Shown: positions 42,012 to 53,836 of the stretch, piece after piece
Position numbering within the stretch: the first letter of the stretch is position 1
How the letters are laid out: each line of letters starts with the position of its first letter
Assembly (NCBI GenBank): GCA_029747015.1
Contig: JAKOGI010000006.1
Location: 1,980,001 to 2,044,000 of the forward strand
Reading direction: 5' to 3'
Length of the DNA: 64,000 nt
Source: Carnegiea gigantea
Taxonomy: Eukaryota; Streptophyta; Magnoliopsida; Caryophyllales; Cactaceae
Translations under genes and position numbers: made by a program
The notes under the pieces: generated by a model
Databases searched by the model: none
The model's input: only the letters and a program-made list of their open reading frames with translations
What the model was told of the DNA's origin: nothing

Positions 42012-44130
42012 AAAGGGTGGTGGTTTTTGAAAAACTGTGTGTAATTAAGTAAATCTATCGCTCTAGTCAGATGCTTGAATGGGTTTGTAATATATTCAAA
42101 GTTTGGATGGGTGCTGTGAGGAAAATGTGTACAATATGGAACAATGTGTGCAGTATCATATTGTATCATGCATTGAATGGACATTTGTTTGAATTTTTCA
42201 TGTAAGGAGCTTGAAATTTTATATCTAATGATTGTGTCAACTCGCACAACTGAGTTGAAAGACAGCTAATAAGAAGAAGGAATTCTTCCTGCATGTACCC
42301 ATCTTGACGTCCTCCATTCCCTCTTATGACTTTTTCTTTCTTTTGTTTCAAGTTTGTTTTCTTTTCTCCGTTTTAAATATGTAAAGTACAAATCTTCTAA
42401 TGAGTGGTAGGTTCTAAGAACTAACACCGTCTAAAGAATTTTGTTACATTAATTCCTTTGTACCCATAGAACTTACATTCGTCTTTTAATTTATTTGTTT
42501 TTTTAAAAAACAAATTCTCTATGTTCCCTCCACCTGCCTAAAATGCACTTTTTTGGGCAGAGGGGAATGCAAAAAGAAACTACCAAATGACATACAGTCC
42601 TTTATGCATTTTTTCATGATCGTTTCGATATTAAAGCATACGTAGTTCTATTAGACCACATAGCTGCAACTTGTAAACTTTATCCTTTCTATTCCTTCTG
42701 AAGTAAGCAAACACATATTAACTTTAAGCCATCTTCTGGTGATAGTTCTATTTAAATTATGTTCAATTGAATGTGAAAGAAGACCAATATTTGTGAAAGA
42801 AGACCAATATTTAAAATAACATAGTAATATATGAGAGGAAAAATTAAAATTCCGTTTAACAATTTATACAGCTATCCTCTTATCTCGTTGAAAAATACAC
42901 ACTTGATAAATCCCATATGTCAATAGTAAGAAAATTAAATTACACTTTTAAAATCATTAATTAATAAGTTTCAAAATCAAAAAAAAAAAAGAATTGACAC
43001 CTACAAATTCAGACCCACAAATATGAAGATCTTACAACCATTATTGGTAAAATAATTTGTATCGTTTCAATTTCATCGATGTCCTGAAGGGACCTACGGA
43101 TAAAATAATTAAAGCAAAACATGAAAATACAAGCCACCCAACCAGTCAGAATTTACCGTCTGTTTGGTTATGAACCGATTGATGCATGCAGTCAAAACTG
43201 TATCTTTAGCTTGTACGGTGAACCCGCTTTCTCTCTCTGTATCTAATGATAATCCAGTCATAATTGACCATTTGTTTGGTGTAGGCAGCGCAATCTGGCT
43301 GCATCTTAATCTACTCATCACTTCTTTCAGACCCTACAGTCAAACTATTATACTATTTTAGGATGAAACATCATTAGCCAGGTGTCTCTTTTTATACCAC
43401 GAACTGCGGGACCCCTAATTTCAGATTTCTGGTAATTTCATGTAATCCTGTCTAGTTAATTCTCAATCTTAGAACTGAAGTTGATTGGATTTTGATGATA
43501 TCCACAGCTGTCTTGGCTTTGGGGAGCAGAGATTCCTGTCACCTAGTGGCTGTGATTTTCCCAGATCTAGAAGTTTAGGAAGAAAATTAGTGAATAACTT
43601 GTATGGGGCTTCAAGTCAAATGATGAGTAAAAATCATACTGAAACTTTTCTCACGGAAGTTTGTGTAAAATTAATTGTACAGCTTCAAGGACAGAACAAT
43701 GTGGAATTTTGTTTGGTGTACTTCACAATAACAACAATTCTGGATGGCGGGCGACTAAAAATCTATCCCATGTTTGAATCATACATAGACCAAACTGATG
43801 ATCAATACAAGTTCAAAGACACCCATTTATTTTGGAGCTTCTGCCCACTGTATAAAAGCCCAACTATCTGTCATGCATATCTATATATATACACACACAG
43901 AGGACCAAGAAAATAGAAGGAGATGAAATACGAGAACAAACCAGCTAATTTCTCCTCTACAGAGTTAGAGGAAATGAGCCTAACAAAAATGAAAACAATG
44001 GAGAATAAACAGTGGTAATGAACATTGATCAAACTAGGAGAGCCTCCCTTCGCTTTCCATCTTCTGTCAGAAAATTGCTCCTGCATTTTCCTACTGACCT
44101 GCTCAATAATGTGAGCAACAAAATTAAGTA
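42012..44130. other. Convergent intergenic region
   Basis: Contains the 3' UTR of the plus-strand 40294 gene on the left and the 3' end of the minus-strand HSF gene on the right. A 143-codon open frame at 43485-43916 shows no family resemblance. Nothing else is supported. Confidence 0.5.
42773..42812. repeat. Perfect 20 bp tandem duplication
   Basis: GTGAAAGAAGACCAATATTT occupies 42773-42792 and again 42793-42812 without mismatch, in intergenic DNA downstream of the 40294 gene. Confidence 0.9.
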
Positions 44131-45849
44131 TTATGCTAGCGTAAGTGGTAGTATAATTAATAATAGAGCGAGAAGTTCTTGCATACCTATTGGACAAGCA
44201 ACTTCGCCAACACTTGCAAAGCCACCCCAGGCGGGTGGTTTTCCGATCAAATCTTCGAGTTCGTGCACATAATTAGCTTTATTAGAAGCTTCCTTATTGT
44301 CATCGCAAATCACATCGTCTTCAACTAGCTTTTCCCACATGATGTAGTTGCCCGTGGATAACTCTGGGCTACCTGTGTCGGATGTCAAGCCGGAAGTTTG
44401 CTCCTGTTGCATAGAGCTAGAGCCAAGAAGTGCGTTCATTTCTGATGGAGTGTCAGCGTTTTGGTTCACACCCTCTGCTAAAAACGAGTTTTCAAGGCTC
44501 TCACTTGAGACCAATCTCCGTTTCTTATGCATTTGTCCATTGGACAGGACTTTTTTCTGCTTGCAGTTCTCAACCAATCGTTGAAAGAAGGAAGTTCCTT
44601 TCATTGCCTTGGCAAGAATCAAAACGAATTGTCGTTGCTTCCATTCCGCAAACCTTAAGCGCTCTTCCATGGCAGCTAAGCACTTGTTTGAGTTCTCTTG
44701 TTGCCGCCTTAGATCATGAATCTCCACCTTCAATACATCCTGTGCTTTCTTAAGATCTGCTAGTTCGGTCCGTCTTTCGAGCTGCTGCACCCTAGCATGG
44801 TTGTTGGCCCCGTGATTCCTCCTCTTGATTTTCTTCAGCAAATGCTTCTTGCCTTTCTGAAACCCTGCATTGGCAAACTCCCATCGATCCAGATGGACTT
44901 TTCGGAATCCCTTCAACAAGTTGTATACATGAAGCATATGTAAGATGTCAAAACTTCGAAACTAATAGTTTCACAATTGAAATGCATATAAGCACAACAT
45001 CAACTTTTACTGAAGGATTCAACAGCAAATAGTAATCACTAGTTAATGACAACATGATTCAACAACCCAAAGTCACATACAGTTGATACTACTATCCCTG
45101 CAATAGGAGCTCAGCCTTCAAATCTCAGTCAATACAAAGTCGCACAATTACGATCAAATTCCACAATTTTGCGTTTTTGGGTATCGGATTCTTCCTATGT
45201 AAACCCTATTTTAATGTAACTTGAACCGCAATAAGTTAATGATCTTCCTCTTTAAAACTAAAATTTTAAAATATAGAGGAAGAACCCTAGATTTCGAGCG
45301 ACCCCAAAAAAAAAAAAAATCAACCCAATAAACAACAATAAAACAAAAAAAAAAAGTACAGCCAGCTCCCACCAATTCATCAAACTTCAAACTAGAAAAA
45401 TGATGAACATCGAGTTATATTATTATAAAATTAAAAGGCGATAGTCCCAGATAGCAACATACATAGGTATTGAGCTGGCGAATGAAGCTGGAGAAATTGC
45501 TGTGCTTGAAGTAGTTGGGGAGCAAATTGGTAGCAAATTTATGAGGATCCCAAACCACAAAACTACATCCAGTTTCACCCCACGATACAATCGGGTCGGT
45601 TTCCCGGTCGTCCACCACCTCAAAGGTCTTAGTAAGAAACGGCGGCGGCCCAGCTTCATGCAACCCCTCGAGTGGCTTCGGAAGCGGCGGCGACACCCCA
45701 CCGCCGCTTCCAACCACCGCGACTTCCTCCTCTTCCACCTTCACCGCGGAGTCAATTATGGGTTTGCTTTCCCTCTCCTCCGAGCCGCTGAAATCTCCCA
45801 AGCCTAACCCCAACGAGATTTGGTCCTGATCTCTGCTAATCTTATCCAT
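44131..45849 (-). CDS. Class A heat shock transcription factor, 2 exons (HsfA2/A9-like)
   Basis: Exon 1 is 45849-45463 and exon 2 44910-44131 (TAA), 388 aa as read. The intron splits the DNA-binding domain after RQLNTY, the conserved Hsf position. The DBD (about 67-162) has [34 protein letters not shown] and [20 protein letters not shown]. The HR-A/B coiled coil (about 168-240) has the class A insert, making a trimerisation domain. KKRR near 258 is a nuclear signal. The AHA-type activator [12 protein letters not shown] lies near 317-328. It binds nGAAnn repeats and activates heat or stress genes. The subclass is uncertain; the single AHA motif and LEDLIGKP tail suggest A9 or A2. The end is unclear: a GTATGC donor after CCAATAG (about 44185) joined to an acceptor near 44103 would end the protein at PIGQ. 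Confidence 0.9.
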
Positions 45850-47142
45850 TTTGGATAATGCTTGGACCGAACTGTTACGTTCTTTGGATGAATTTGCAGA
45901 AATGGGGTTTTGAATTTGGGGAAAGATTGATTGAATGACTGATGGATTAAATTACAGCGGCAGATAGTGATGACTAAAAAGGGTAGAGGGAGGAAAAGGC
46001 GTCCACTTAACAGTGATGTGGACTTGCCATTTGTAGGTAACATTCGGCGTACGATCTCGGTGTCTTTTCTGCTTTTTTGAATTGGACGCGACACTTGGCA
46101 GCTCCTTGATCAAGCTTTCCGGAAAGTTCTACGCTATGTAAAAAGTTGCTTGATCTTAATATTTAAATTTATCCAACTCAAAAAAAAAAAAAAAAAACAG
46201 ATATAGTTATAAATTTTTCATTCAAATTTTAAATTCAGATAGAATATTTATTATATTTTTATAATTTAAATTTAATTTTGATCCAAATTTAATCTTATTT
46301 GAATTGTCCGATCCAAAAAAAATTAAATGTTGAACATTAATTTTTTGATTGAATTTTAATATTATTTGATTTATCCGATCTGAATTCGAATTTTTGCAAG
46401 TGCTAGCTATGTAGACTCAGGCCTGATTAATTAATTAAATTGATAATTACTGTAGTAATTACGACTAGTTTTGTTTCTTTGGGGAACAAGAGGGACTCAT
46501 ATAGTAAGCTACGTTTTCAGCTTAGACAGGCCTATTTTTGGGCCTTGAGTAAACTTAAGTTACAAAAGTATAGGCCCAAGTTAGGAAATGTTGAAAATAA
46601 ATTAAACAAGTTACCACTGTGGCGGTGTTAGAATGTTTATTTTACTTGGATCATGTCTAATGTAATTTGTAGAGAAATATTTTAAAAAGCATGAACAATT
46701 ATTTTGATATTTCTTTAAAAAAAATCTCAATATTGTACATGTCTAGTGTGAGATTCTATGTGAGACCATCTCACTCGTAATATACCATGAGATCAAGATG
46801 AACATTTTTTTATGATTTTTAATAATTAGAGAGACTATTGATAGTTCATTTGGTGGTGATATTAATATTAAAAACAAACATCGTTACATAAAGTACTAGT
46901 CACGCCTGAATTGATAAATCTCTAAAATAAATCATTGATCACGTTACTAATGTGTATCAATTTAAGACCATTTCACTGTAACTTTTACACCTGATAATTT
47001 CACACAAGAATTTATGAACATTGTAACGAAAGACAATCAAATATTTAACTTGATTCATTGGTTGAATAGGGTATGAATAGCCGGATGATTATGCAATCGT
47101 CATAAATTATATGCTGTGGGATTTATACAAACTCTTTCTAAA
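45850..47142. other. HSF upstream region and spacer before the LINE
   Basis: The first ~300 bp should contain the HSF leader and promoter with the heat shock element. The rest is AT-rich, with repeats of ATTTAAATTT and GATCCGAATT type words at 46200-46400, and shows no gene. Confidence 0.5.
46117..46129. promoter_or_regulatory. Perfect three-unit heat shock element upstream of the HSF gene
   Basis: TTCCGGAAAGTTC is TTC-nn-GAA-nn-TTC, the exact three-pentamer consensus bound by an Hsf trimer. It lies about 270 bp upstream of the start codon of the minus-strand HSF gene, where a promoter element would be expected. This suggests heat induction or auto-/cross-regulation by HSFs, which is known for HsfA2-type genes. 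Confidence 0.65.
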
Positions 47143-47160
47143 GAGATGTCTATACAACTT
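47143..47160. repeat. Left copy of the LINE target-site duplication
   Basis: GAGATGTCTATACAACTT here matches GAGATGTCTATACAGCTT at 52586-52603 with one difference in 18 bases. The copies flank the L1-type element exactly at its poly-A end and its 5' end. Confidence 0.9.
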
Positions 47161-47184
47161 TTTTGTTAGATAGACAAGAGGGGT

Positions 47185-48147
47185 TTAGATTAGATTCACA
47201 TCAATAAAGGCATACATGTCATCCAACACCAGGGACACATTGCGTTCCGGGACATCATCAACCCAAACTCTCCGCTCATGGGTTATAGGTTGCCAATGAG
47301 CAAGATCGTGGGCCACCCGATCATCCCCTCTTTTAACAAGCGAGAACGAAACAAATTTAAAACATTCAACCAAAGCGAAAATATCTCTAATAATACAACC
47401 CAAAACATTATCATCTATCAATATATTCTTCAACTTATGGATTAACGGAAGACAATCTCCTTTAACAGCAAAACACAAATAGCCTTGCTCCCTAGCAGCC
47501 CGAAGACCACACAGGCACGCCTTTGCCTCTCCAAGAATCGGTCCGGAGAAGTTGCTACTTTGTTGCATCGCTGCCATACAAATATCCCCATCCGAGCTTC
47601 CCACCACAAACCCCCATCCCCGCCCATATTCCCCCACCTTACCTCTATCAAAGTTGAGTTTTAGAACACCCATATCCGGTGGCTGCCACAACACCTGATC
47701 ATATGCTTTCGATTCCCCATCCATGTCTTGCATGGCTCTGTAGTTTTTCACAAAGTCTATGACACCGTAGCTGAGTGAAGCCAAGTGATGGTCCGAGCGC
47801 TTGAAAATGAACCGGTTCCTGGCATTCCAAATTTCCCAAATAATAGCCACGAAGTTACCCAACTCGTCAACATCCAAGATCTTAGTCGCCCTCTCCACAC
47901 AGTCCCGCGTTGATCTAATAGGGTCACTCCATAAGCACTTCGCAGTCGAGCTCCCTTCCCATACCTGAACCGTTAATGGGCATTGCAGCAAAATATGAAC
48001 ATCAGACTCTATATAATGCCCACAGATGGTGCAACTCATGTTGAACCCATGAATCCGCTTCGCAGTATTTTCCCGAGTCGGGAGAGCACCATGACAGAGC
48101 CTCCACCCAAAGACCTGAATTTGTAGAGGGATGTTTAACGACCACAC
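47185..48147 (-). pseudogene. LINE ORF2 C-terminal zf-RVT and RNase H domain, open over 320 codons
   Basis: The open frame starts MWSLNIPLQIQVFGWRLCHG (zf-RVT: WRLCHGALPTR, CTICGHYIESDVHILLQCP) and continues with an RVT_3-type RNase H domain beginning LKLNFDRGKVGEYGRGWG and including GEAKACLCGLRAAREQG. The first catalytic Asp is kept (NFDRG); GEAKA supplies the Glu and VKGDC the next Asp. The typical final RN..A/D..A motif is present as KRGDDRVAHDLA. Upstream, ORF2 is frameshifted, so this is the intact end of a dead element, not a host gene. Confidence 0.85.
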
Positions 48148-48286
48148 GGTTTTTCATACCCTATAATTTGTTTGTTTGTGACGACCCCTCCAAACTAATA
48201 GAGCTGAGGTTTAATTGTAAGTGGTATGCTGACCGAACCGAGAAGTTTCCATTTGACTCAAACTGCCTGATCAGATTGTCTCTTGG

Positions 48287-50185
48287 TCAAGAAGTACATA
48301 GCGGGATGCTCAAGATAATATCAGCATCATAGGGAACAAATACTTCCTTAATAACGGACTCACGCCAGCACCCAACTCTATCATCAATCAAATTGTTGAC
48401 ATTCCATACACTTGGGTTGATGGGCTTTACTGTAACAGGCCGGAAAGAAAAGGGCCATGGGAGCCATCTAGTTTCCCAAATATTCAAAGCCCGCCTATTT
48501 CCCACCAGCCACCGAGAACCACCAATGATCAGGTCACGGGCACCCCACAGACTTCGCCAAGTAAAGTTGGGACATGATCCTAAAATAGCATCAAGAATAT
48601 CACAGTGTGTGTAGTACCTACCTTTGAGAAGCTTCGCAACAACAAATGACTCATTTTGTGTAAGTCGCCATACGTGCTTTGCTAACAGCACCATATTGAA
48701 TACTTCCATCTCCTTGAAACTGCGACCACCATCCTCCTCCCTTTTGCACAGTGTATCTCCTTTAATCTAATGGATCTTCCTATCTTCATGATTATAGCCC
48801 CACCAAAAACGGTTGATTGCGGATTGCATCGAATGGCACAAGTCCATCGGTAATTTAAACACACTCGTCGCATAGGTTGGGATTGCTTTAGCCACCGGTT
48901 TTATCAGCACTTCCCTACCGGCCCAGGACATCAAGTGATCTATCCAGTTTGACAACCATTTTTTGATACGATTCACAATAAACAAAAAAGTTTTTTTTTC
49001 AAAATCTGCTAACAGCGGTAGGAAGCCCCAAGTATTTATCATAAGACAACGCCTCCCTAATATCCAAGGAATGGGCAATTCAAGTTCTCTTGTCCACTTT
49101 GACCCCTTTGCTAAACAGCACATTAGTTTTGGCTAAATTAATAGCCTAACCAGAAGCAACCTCATACCTTTGCAAAATCTGTTTGATGCCATTGGCTTGA
49201 TCCTCGTCCGCCCCACAAAAGATGATAGTATCGTTTGCAAACAGAAGGTATGAGATCTAAGGTGCACCTTCACAAATTCGATAGCCTCGAATAACCCCAC
49301 TTTCAGCAGCCATCCTTAGCAACCCCGAAAGACATTATAAACAAAACACTAACGGGTAAGGAAAAATAGGATCGCCCTGACGAAGGCTCCTGCTAGGCAT
49401 TACACAACCACAAGGCGCTCCATTTATTAAGAAAGCAAAGGAAGCAGACTTAACACAATTCATCACCAAATCAACCCAAGCCTGTCTAAATCCCATCCGA
49501 AGCATAGCATTTTGCAAAAAAGGCCACCCAACTCGATCATATGCTTTCGACACATCCAGATTGATTGCCATCGCACCCCCCACCTTTGCATCCCTATGCA
49601 TAGAGTGAAAATTTTCACATCTTATAAGAATATTACCTGTAATAAGTTGCCCGGGAGTGAAAGCGCTTTGGAAGTCTGAAATAACATCCTGTAACAAAGG
49701 CTTAAGTCTATTAGGACCAACTTGTAGGCGACGTTATATAAACTGATCGGGCGGAATTCTGACATTGAGACTGGATTCAGCTTCTTTGGTATCAAAGCCA
49801 CAAAGGTATGATTGAACTTAGCTAGGATAGCTTGTCCACCCAAAATAGCCAAAACCGCCTCCGAGACCTCATCTCCAATCACATCCCAATACTTCTGGTG
49901 AAAGTGAGCATTCAGCTCATCAGGCCCCAGTGCTTTATGTGGGTTCATTTGCATCAAAGCTGCCTCAACCTCAACTCTTGTAAACAGTGCACAAAGTTGG
50001 TCATTCATCGCATCAGTTACACGAGGTTGGATGCACTCAAGGACAGGGTCCAAGTCAAGAGAATAGGCACTAGCAGACAATTGAGAGAAATAATTTTTGA
50101 CAATTTTTTCAATATCTCTCATATCAGTACAACATCTACCGTTTTCATCCTGTAAGCTGGCAGTAGAATTTATTGCTCCCCTCAT
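48287..50185 (-). pseudogene. LINE ORF2 reverse transcriptase region, fragmented
   Basis: Fragments in order: INSTASLQDENGRCCTDM and NPHKALGPDELNAHFHQKYW (50185-49622), then AINLDVSKAYDRVGWPFLQN and SRSLRQGDPIFPYPL (49697-49335), then YLLFANDTIIFCGADED (about 49230), then KPVAKAIPTYATSVFKLP (49123-48767), then WLVGNRRALNIWETRWLP (48709-48287). This is the usual L1 order. Frameshifts and stops separate the pieces, including a TAG where the family has Gln in SGQAINLAK. Confidence 0.88.
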
Positions 50186-51578
50186 ATTAGCTTGTGAGTG
50201 AAACCATCCAGTGTTGGCATCCCCATACTTCAGAAAATTGGTTCTTGCCCGTTGCCATCACATCACTTTTTCTCTGTGCCTTCAGTCTCTGATTTGCCGC
50301 AAAATATCACGCCTGAGCTTAGGATTATTCTGATGAGATAGCTCAGCCTCTAGTTTCTTGACTTCATGTCCAACATGCCCAAATTTTTCCTTATTCCACT
50401 GCACTAATTTTTCTGAGCATTGCCCCACTTTGGACAAGAGGTTGTTCGTAGCATCATCACTACACCGACCAGCTCGAACTTGTTTGATAATGTCTGTACA
50501 CGATGGGTCCAAGCTCCACATATTTTCAAATCTGAACTGGCGCCCATGTTTGTTAGGTGTTGAGCTCCTGGGGTAGCACCTAAGAATAATAGGAAGGTGA
50601 TATGATATATTCAAGTTAATATGCCTGACTGAGGCTTATGGGAAAAGCAACGACCACTCAATTGTGGCATAGAAATGATCCAATCTCTCTTCAACTATCG
50701 GTTCACCATTCTGCTACCTACTCCAAGTGAAGTCATAGCCCTCATACCCCAAGTCAAAAATGCCATTATCCACAAAAGCATCCCGAAAAGAGTCAAATTG
50801 AGCCTAACTTTTAGCAGGACCACCGTGCTTTTTTGAATGATAAAAAAATTCATCCAAATCTCCTCAAATAAGCCAAGGAAGGTCCGAATGATTTTTTAAC
50901 TCAAACATCATTTCTCCTGTCTGAGTCTATGCCCACCCATAAATGCCCGTAAAGCGCCATTCGATATCCTCCCCCTCCAACTTTATTCTCACATCCATAT
51001 GATAGAGTAAATACGAGAGCAAAGTTAAGTCAACCATCTTATCCCATAGCAGCCTAATCCTCCTGCTCTTCCTCTAGCATCCACAAACACCCCAAAATAG
51101 CTAGGGAATTTCTTTAGATCCTTTTCCATTTCAACCCTACTTTTGTTGATCTACGATAAGAAGACCACCTTCGGTGAGTACCTTCGAAGTAGCCCTTAAA
51201 GGTCAGTAACTGTCTGAGCCTCACCCAACATCTCGCAGTTAAGACATAGCACACTCATTGGCTTTGACGGGGCTGCTTGCAAGCCACCGACTGTTCTACA
51301 ACATTAACCTGAGCACTACTGTCACTCTCCATCACTTGATCCTTTTCCACCTCTTTGGTGCTTTTCCTCTCCTCTAGCTTTCGTTTAAAGACTTCACTGC
51401 TGGGTGTAACTATCACATTATCATCAATCTACATATCCACCTGTTGAGCCCTCTCCTTGCCAATGTGTGGACCATTCCCCTTAGACAAAGAGTGGGTCTC
51501 ATCAAAAACTAGCCTTAACTTTGTCGCCCTCCCTCCTTTGCCCCTAAAATCCAGGAACAATTTTTTCGCCGCTTGGAG

Positions 51579-52334
51579 CTATGACTCAGCACTCCTACGT
51601 CGGAACTTCAATGGCGAAGCACGAAGCCATGATCCGTATTGCAGATCAGCATCATTCATGTCCCCATCCACCAGGTTACAAGCTTTGAAAACATATCCTA
51701 GTTTGCCACACCCGTAGCAAAAGTCAGGTAATTTCACATATTTTGGCCTAATCCATATAGACTTCCCATCTATCTTTACACTCACTCCTTGTCTTAGAGG
51801 GTTCTTAATATCAACATCAACTCGAAAACACAATGATCTATCCGCTCCAAACATATTGGAGTCTTCACAATCCACAAATGTACCTATATGAGAACCCAAA
51901 AATTCAGCAAAATTTTTGGTCTGTCTTACTCCAGGTACATCATAAGCCTTCACCCAGAACCGTGCCATTGTAAATACAATCTTAGATGAATGTTCAAGTC
52001 TTGTCCATTCCTTCACCAGTAAAAAGTTACCGTCAAAGGCTCAAGGCCCTTCATGTAGCACAAACCTCTTATCAGTGGCAGAAGAGAATTGAAACATGAA
52101 GAAGTTATCATACAGGTCTCTTCTCACAAGTCCTTTAGAAGGTTTCCAGATGTTCTTCAGCACATTCTTCATGACCCTTGCATTGAAACTTCCTTCCATC
52201 ATAAGTTTGCCGAGAAGACTCAACGCGATCTGCTCTACCTTCTCAGCTGGTGTTTCCTCCTCAAATTCTACTATCTTAGCCTCCTCCTGTGTCAAACTCA
52301 ATCTACTCCACTCTTCCTCCAACTTGTCAGCCAT
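51579..52334 (-). pseudogene. LINE ORF1 (DUF4283 and CCHC-type knuckle), one nonsense codon
   Basis: The frame starts MADKLEEEWSRLSLTQEEA at 52334 and would run 251 codons to 51579. It is broken only by a TGA at 52043-52041, after VLHEGP, where this family normally has Trp (HEGPWAFDGN), so a single TGG to TGA change is likely. The knuckle CYGCGKLGYVFKAC has Tyr where the zinc-binding His should be. ORF1 proteins of plant L1 elements bind RNA and form the ribonucleoprotein. Confidence 0.85.
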
Positions 52335-52585
52335 AGTGATCGTTCCTTAGGCGCTAAGAAAAACTAGGGCAGAAACCCTAATGTTAGGTAAAACCAGTCT
52401 AGTCCACGAGGAGACACCGCTAGGGATCGAAAAAAGGCAAACAGAATTGCCAACACTGAGGCCTACTAGGAGGCAAACACCAAACAACCACTGCCCCACC
52501 TATTGGAGGGCAGCAAAGCTCACACAGCCGGGCTAGGGTTCCGGTCAGAGAGAGAATAAGTTTTTCTAGTATCAGTGGGGTGTTT

Positions 52586-52603
52586 GAGATGTCTATACAG
52601 CTT
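52586..52603. repeat. Right copy of the LINE target-site duplication
   Basis: GAGATGTCTATACAGCTT; one mismatch against the copy at 47143-47160. Confidence 0.9.
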
Positions 52604-53836
52604 TGATTGTGCCTAAATTATAACATGTTGGTTAGTCGAAGTACTAGCGTTTTAAGGAGTCAAATAACTAAAATACTCTTGTAGTATTTTTAGGCATTGA
52701 TACTACCACTTAAGCTTTTACACTCCTTGTGAAGGATTTTTTTTTTTTTTTTTTTAAAGGAATCCAAGAAACTATATGTTGGATTTATAGTTATTTAAAT
52801 ATGACACTATTGTGTTTTGGAAAAAAAAGGAAGAAGATAAACACGTTAAAGAGGAATAATCACAAATAATTATAATTCTATGCTACAACATTTTCATTTC
52901 GTCCAACTTTATAAGGTAATCCATAAATATTATACCTAAGAAGTCTATAACTATTCATGAGAAAAATAAAAAGATTCTCATATAGTCAACTTTATCACAA
53001 TTCTACCCAATCATTTGTGACTTAATACCACATGTTCCTGCTTTATATAGTAAGAGACGTTGATAATATTTGACACAACTTAAGGCAATTGCCTTGAAGG
53101 AAGTAAATTTCAATCTTAACCTTACTATCCCCAAAGTTTGCCAATATAAAACCCTCCCCCCTCTTCCAACAAAAAAATGCTTGAGTCGATTTGAAGCTAC
53201 TTCTTCAACTAAGAGGTAAGTTTTAAAAAAATGAGATTTTCAAACATGTGAATTAACAAATTATTATCTGAAGTTTTGAAAAATAGAACATATGTTATAG
53301 ATGTGCTTCTATTTGGTATTCCAATTGTTGAATCATCTAGGTAAATTGAAGTGACCAATTTTGAACCCCCTTTTTTTAAAAGAAAAACTCAAAAATCTAG
53401 ATGCACTCTTTTTGGCTTTTGCAAGGTTTAGACCGGTTTGCCATGGGACTCACTTCTGAGTTCTGTTCAGACCGGTTTATTCAACCGACCCCAGACATTG
53501 CTTCCGCCCCCAAGTTCCAAAATCTGAGGGTAGCCCGCCAAACTCATCTTTCTGGGTTTGCAACCCCAAAATCTAACGCCTCCAAATTCTTCCAAAAGCT
53601 GCCCGCTATATGGCACCCAGATTTTCTTCCTTTTCTGGGTCTCCTGGATTGAAATCGCGAAGAATACATCTTCATCAGTTTCATACGATAAACCCCATCG
53701 AAACCCACGGTAAGTTTGAGAAAACCGCTTTTCCTAGCACTAGTATAGGCCAACTCTGAATGAGTGAGGACATACAGATTTTGAGAAGAAAAATTTCAAA
53801 AAATTTCTGCATTGGTGGGATTTTTTGTTTTATGGG
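52604..53836. other. Upstream region of the CCCH zinc-finger gene
   Basis: AT-rich to about 53140, then a TATA-like site, pyrimidine-rich leader-like DNA and a possible leader donor at 53216. Bases 53400-53650 contain an 83-codon frame (HSFWLLQGLDRFAMGL) that has no recognised relatives and is more likely leader or promoter DNA than a gene. Confidence 0.45.
53145..53150 (+). promoter_or_regulatory. Possible TATA box for a leader exon
   Basis: TATAAA in CCAATATAAAACCCTCC is followed by CT-rich DNA and, at 53216, a strong donor AAGAG|GTAAGT. This is the arrangement of a promoter with a short non-coding first exon, plausibly for the gene starting at 53837. It rests on motif form and spacing only. 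Confidence 0.3.

Larger units (their letters stand above)
47161..52585 (-). mobile_element. Nearly full-length L1-clade LINE, 5.4 kb, inactivated by point mutations
   Basis: Read on the minus strand, the element starts AAACACCCCACTGATAC at 52585 and ends in a short A6 tail at about 47161, inside an 18 bp target-site duplication. Domain order is the standard plant L1: ORF1 (DUF4283 plus zinc knuckle, 52334-51579), a badly decayed endonuclease (about 51270-50620), reverse transcriptase (about 50185-48290), and a C-terminal zf-RVT plus RNase H region (48147-47185). Many substitutions, stops and frameshifts break ORF2, while the last domain keeps a 320-codon open frame. The RT core FADD is FAND (YLLFANDTIIFCGADED), so it cannot be active. 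It sits between the HSF gene and the CCCH gene. Confidence 0.95.

Noticed and set aside
43485..43916. 143-codon plus-strand frame downstream of the HSF gene
   Set aside because: No family resemblance and codon pattern not convincing; treated as a chance frame in intergenic DNA.
53401..53652. 83-codon frame upstream of the CCCH gene as a separate gene
   Set aside because: No recognised relatives; position and composition fit leader or promoter DNA of the gene starting at 53837.
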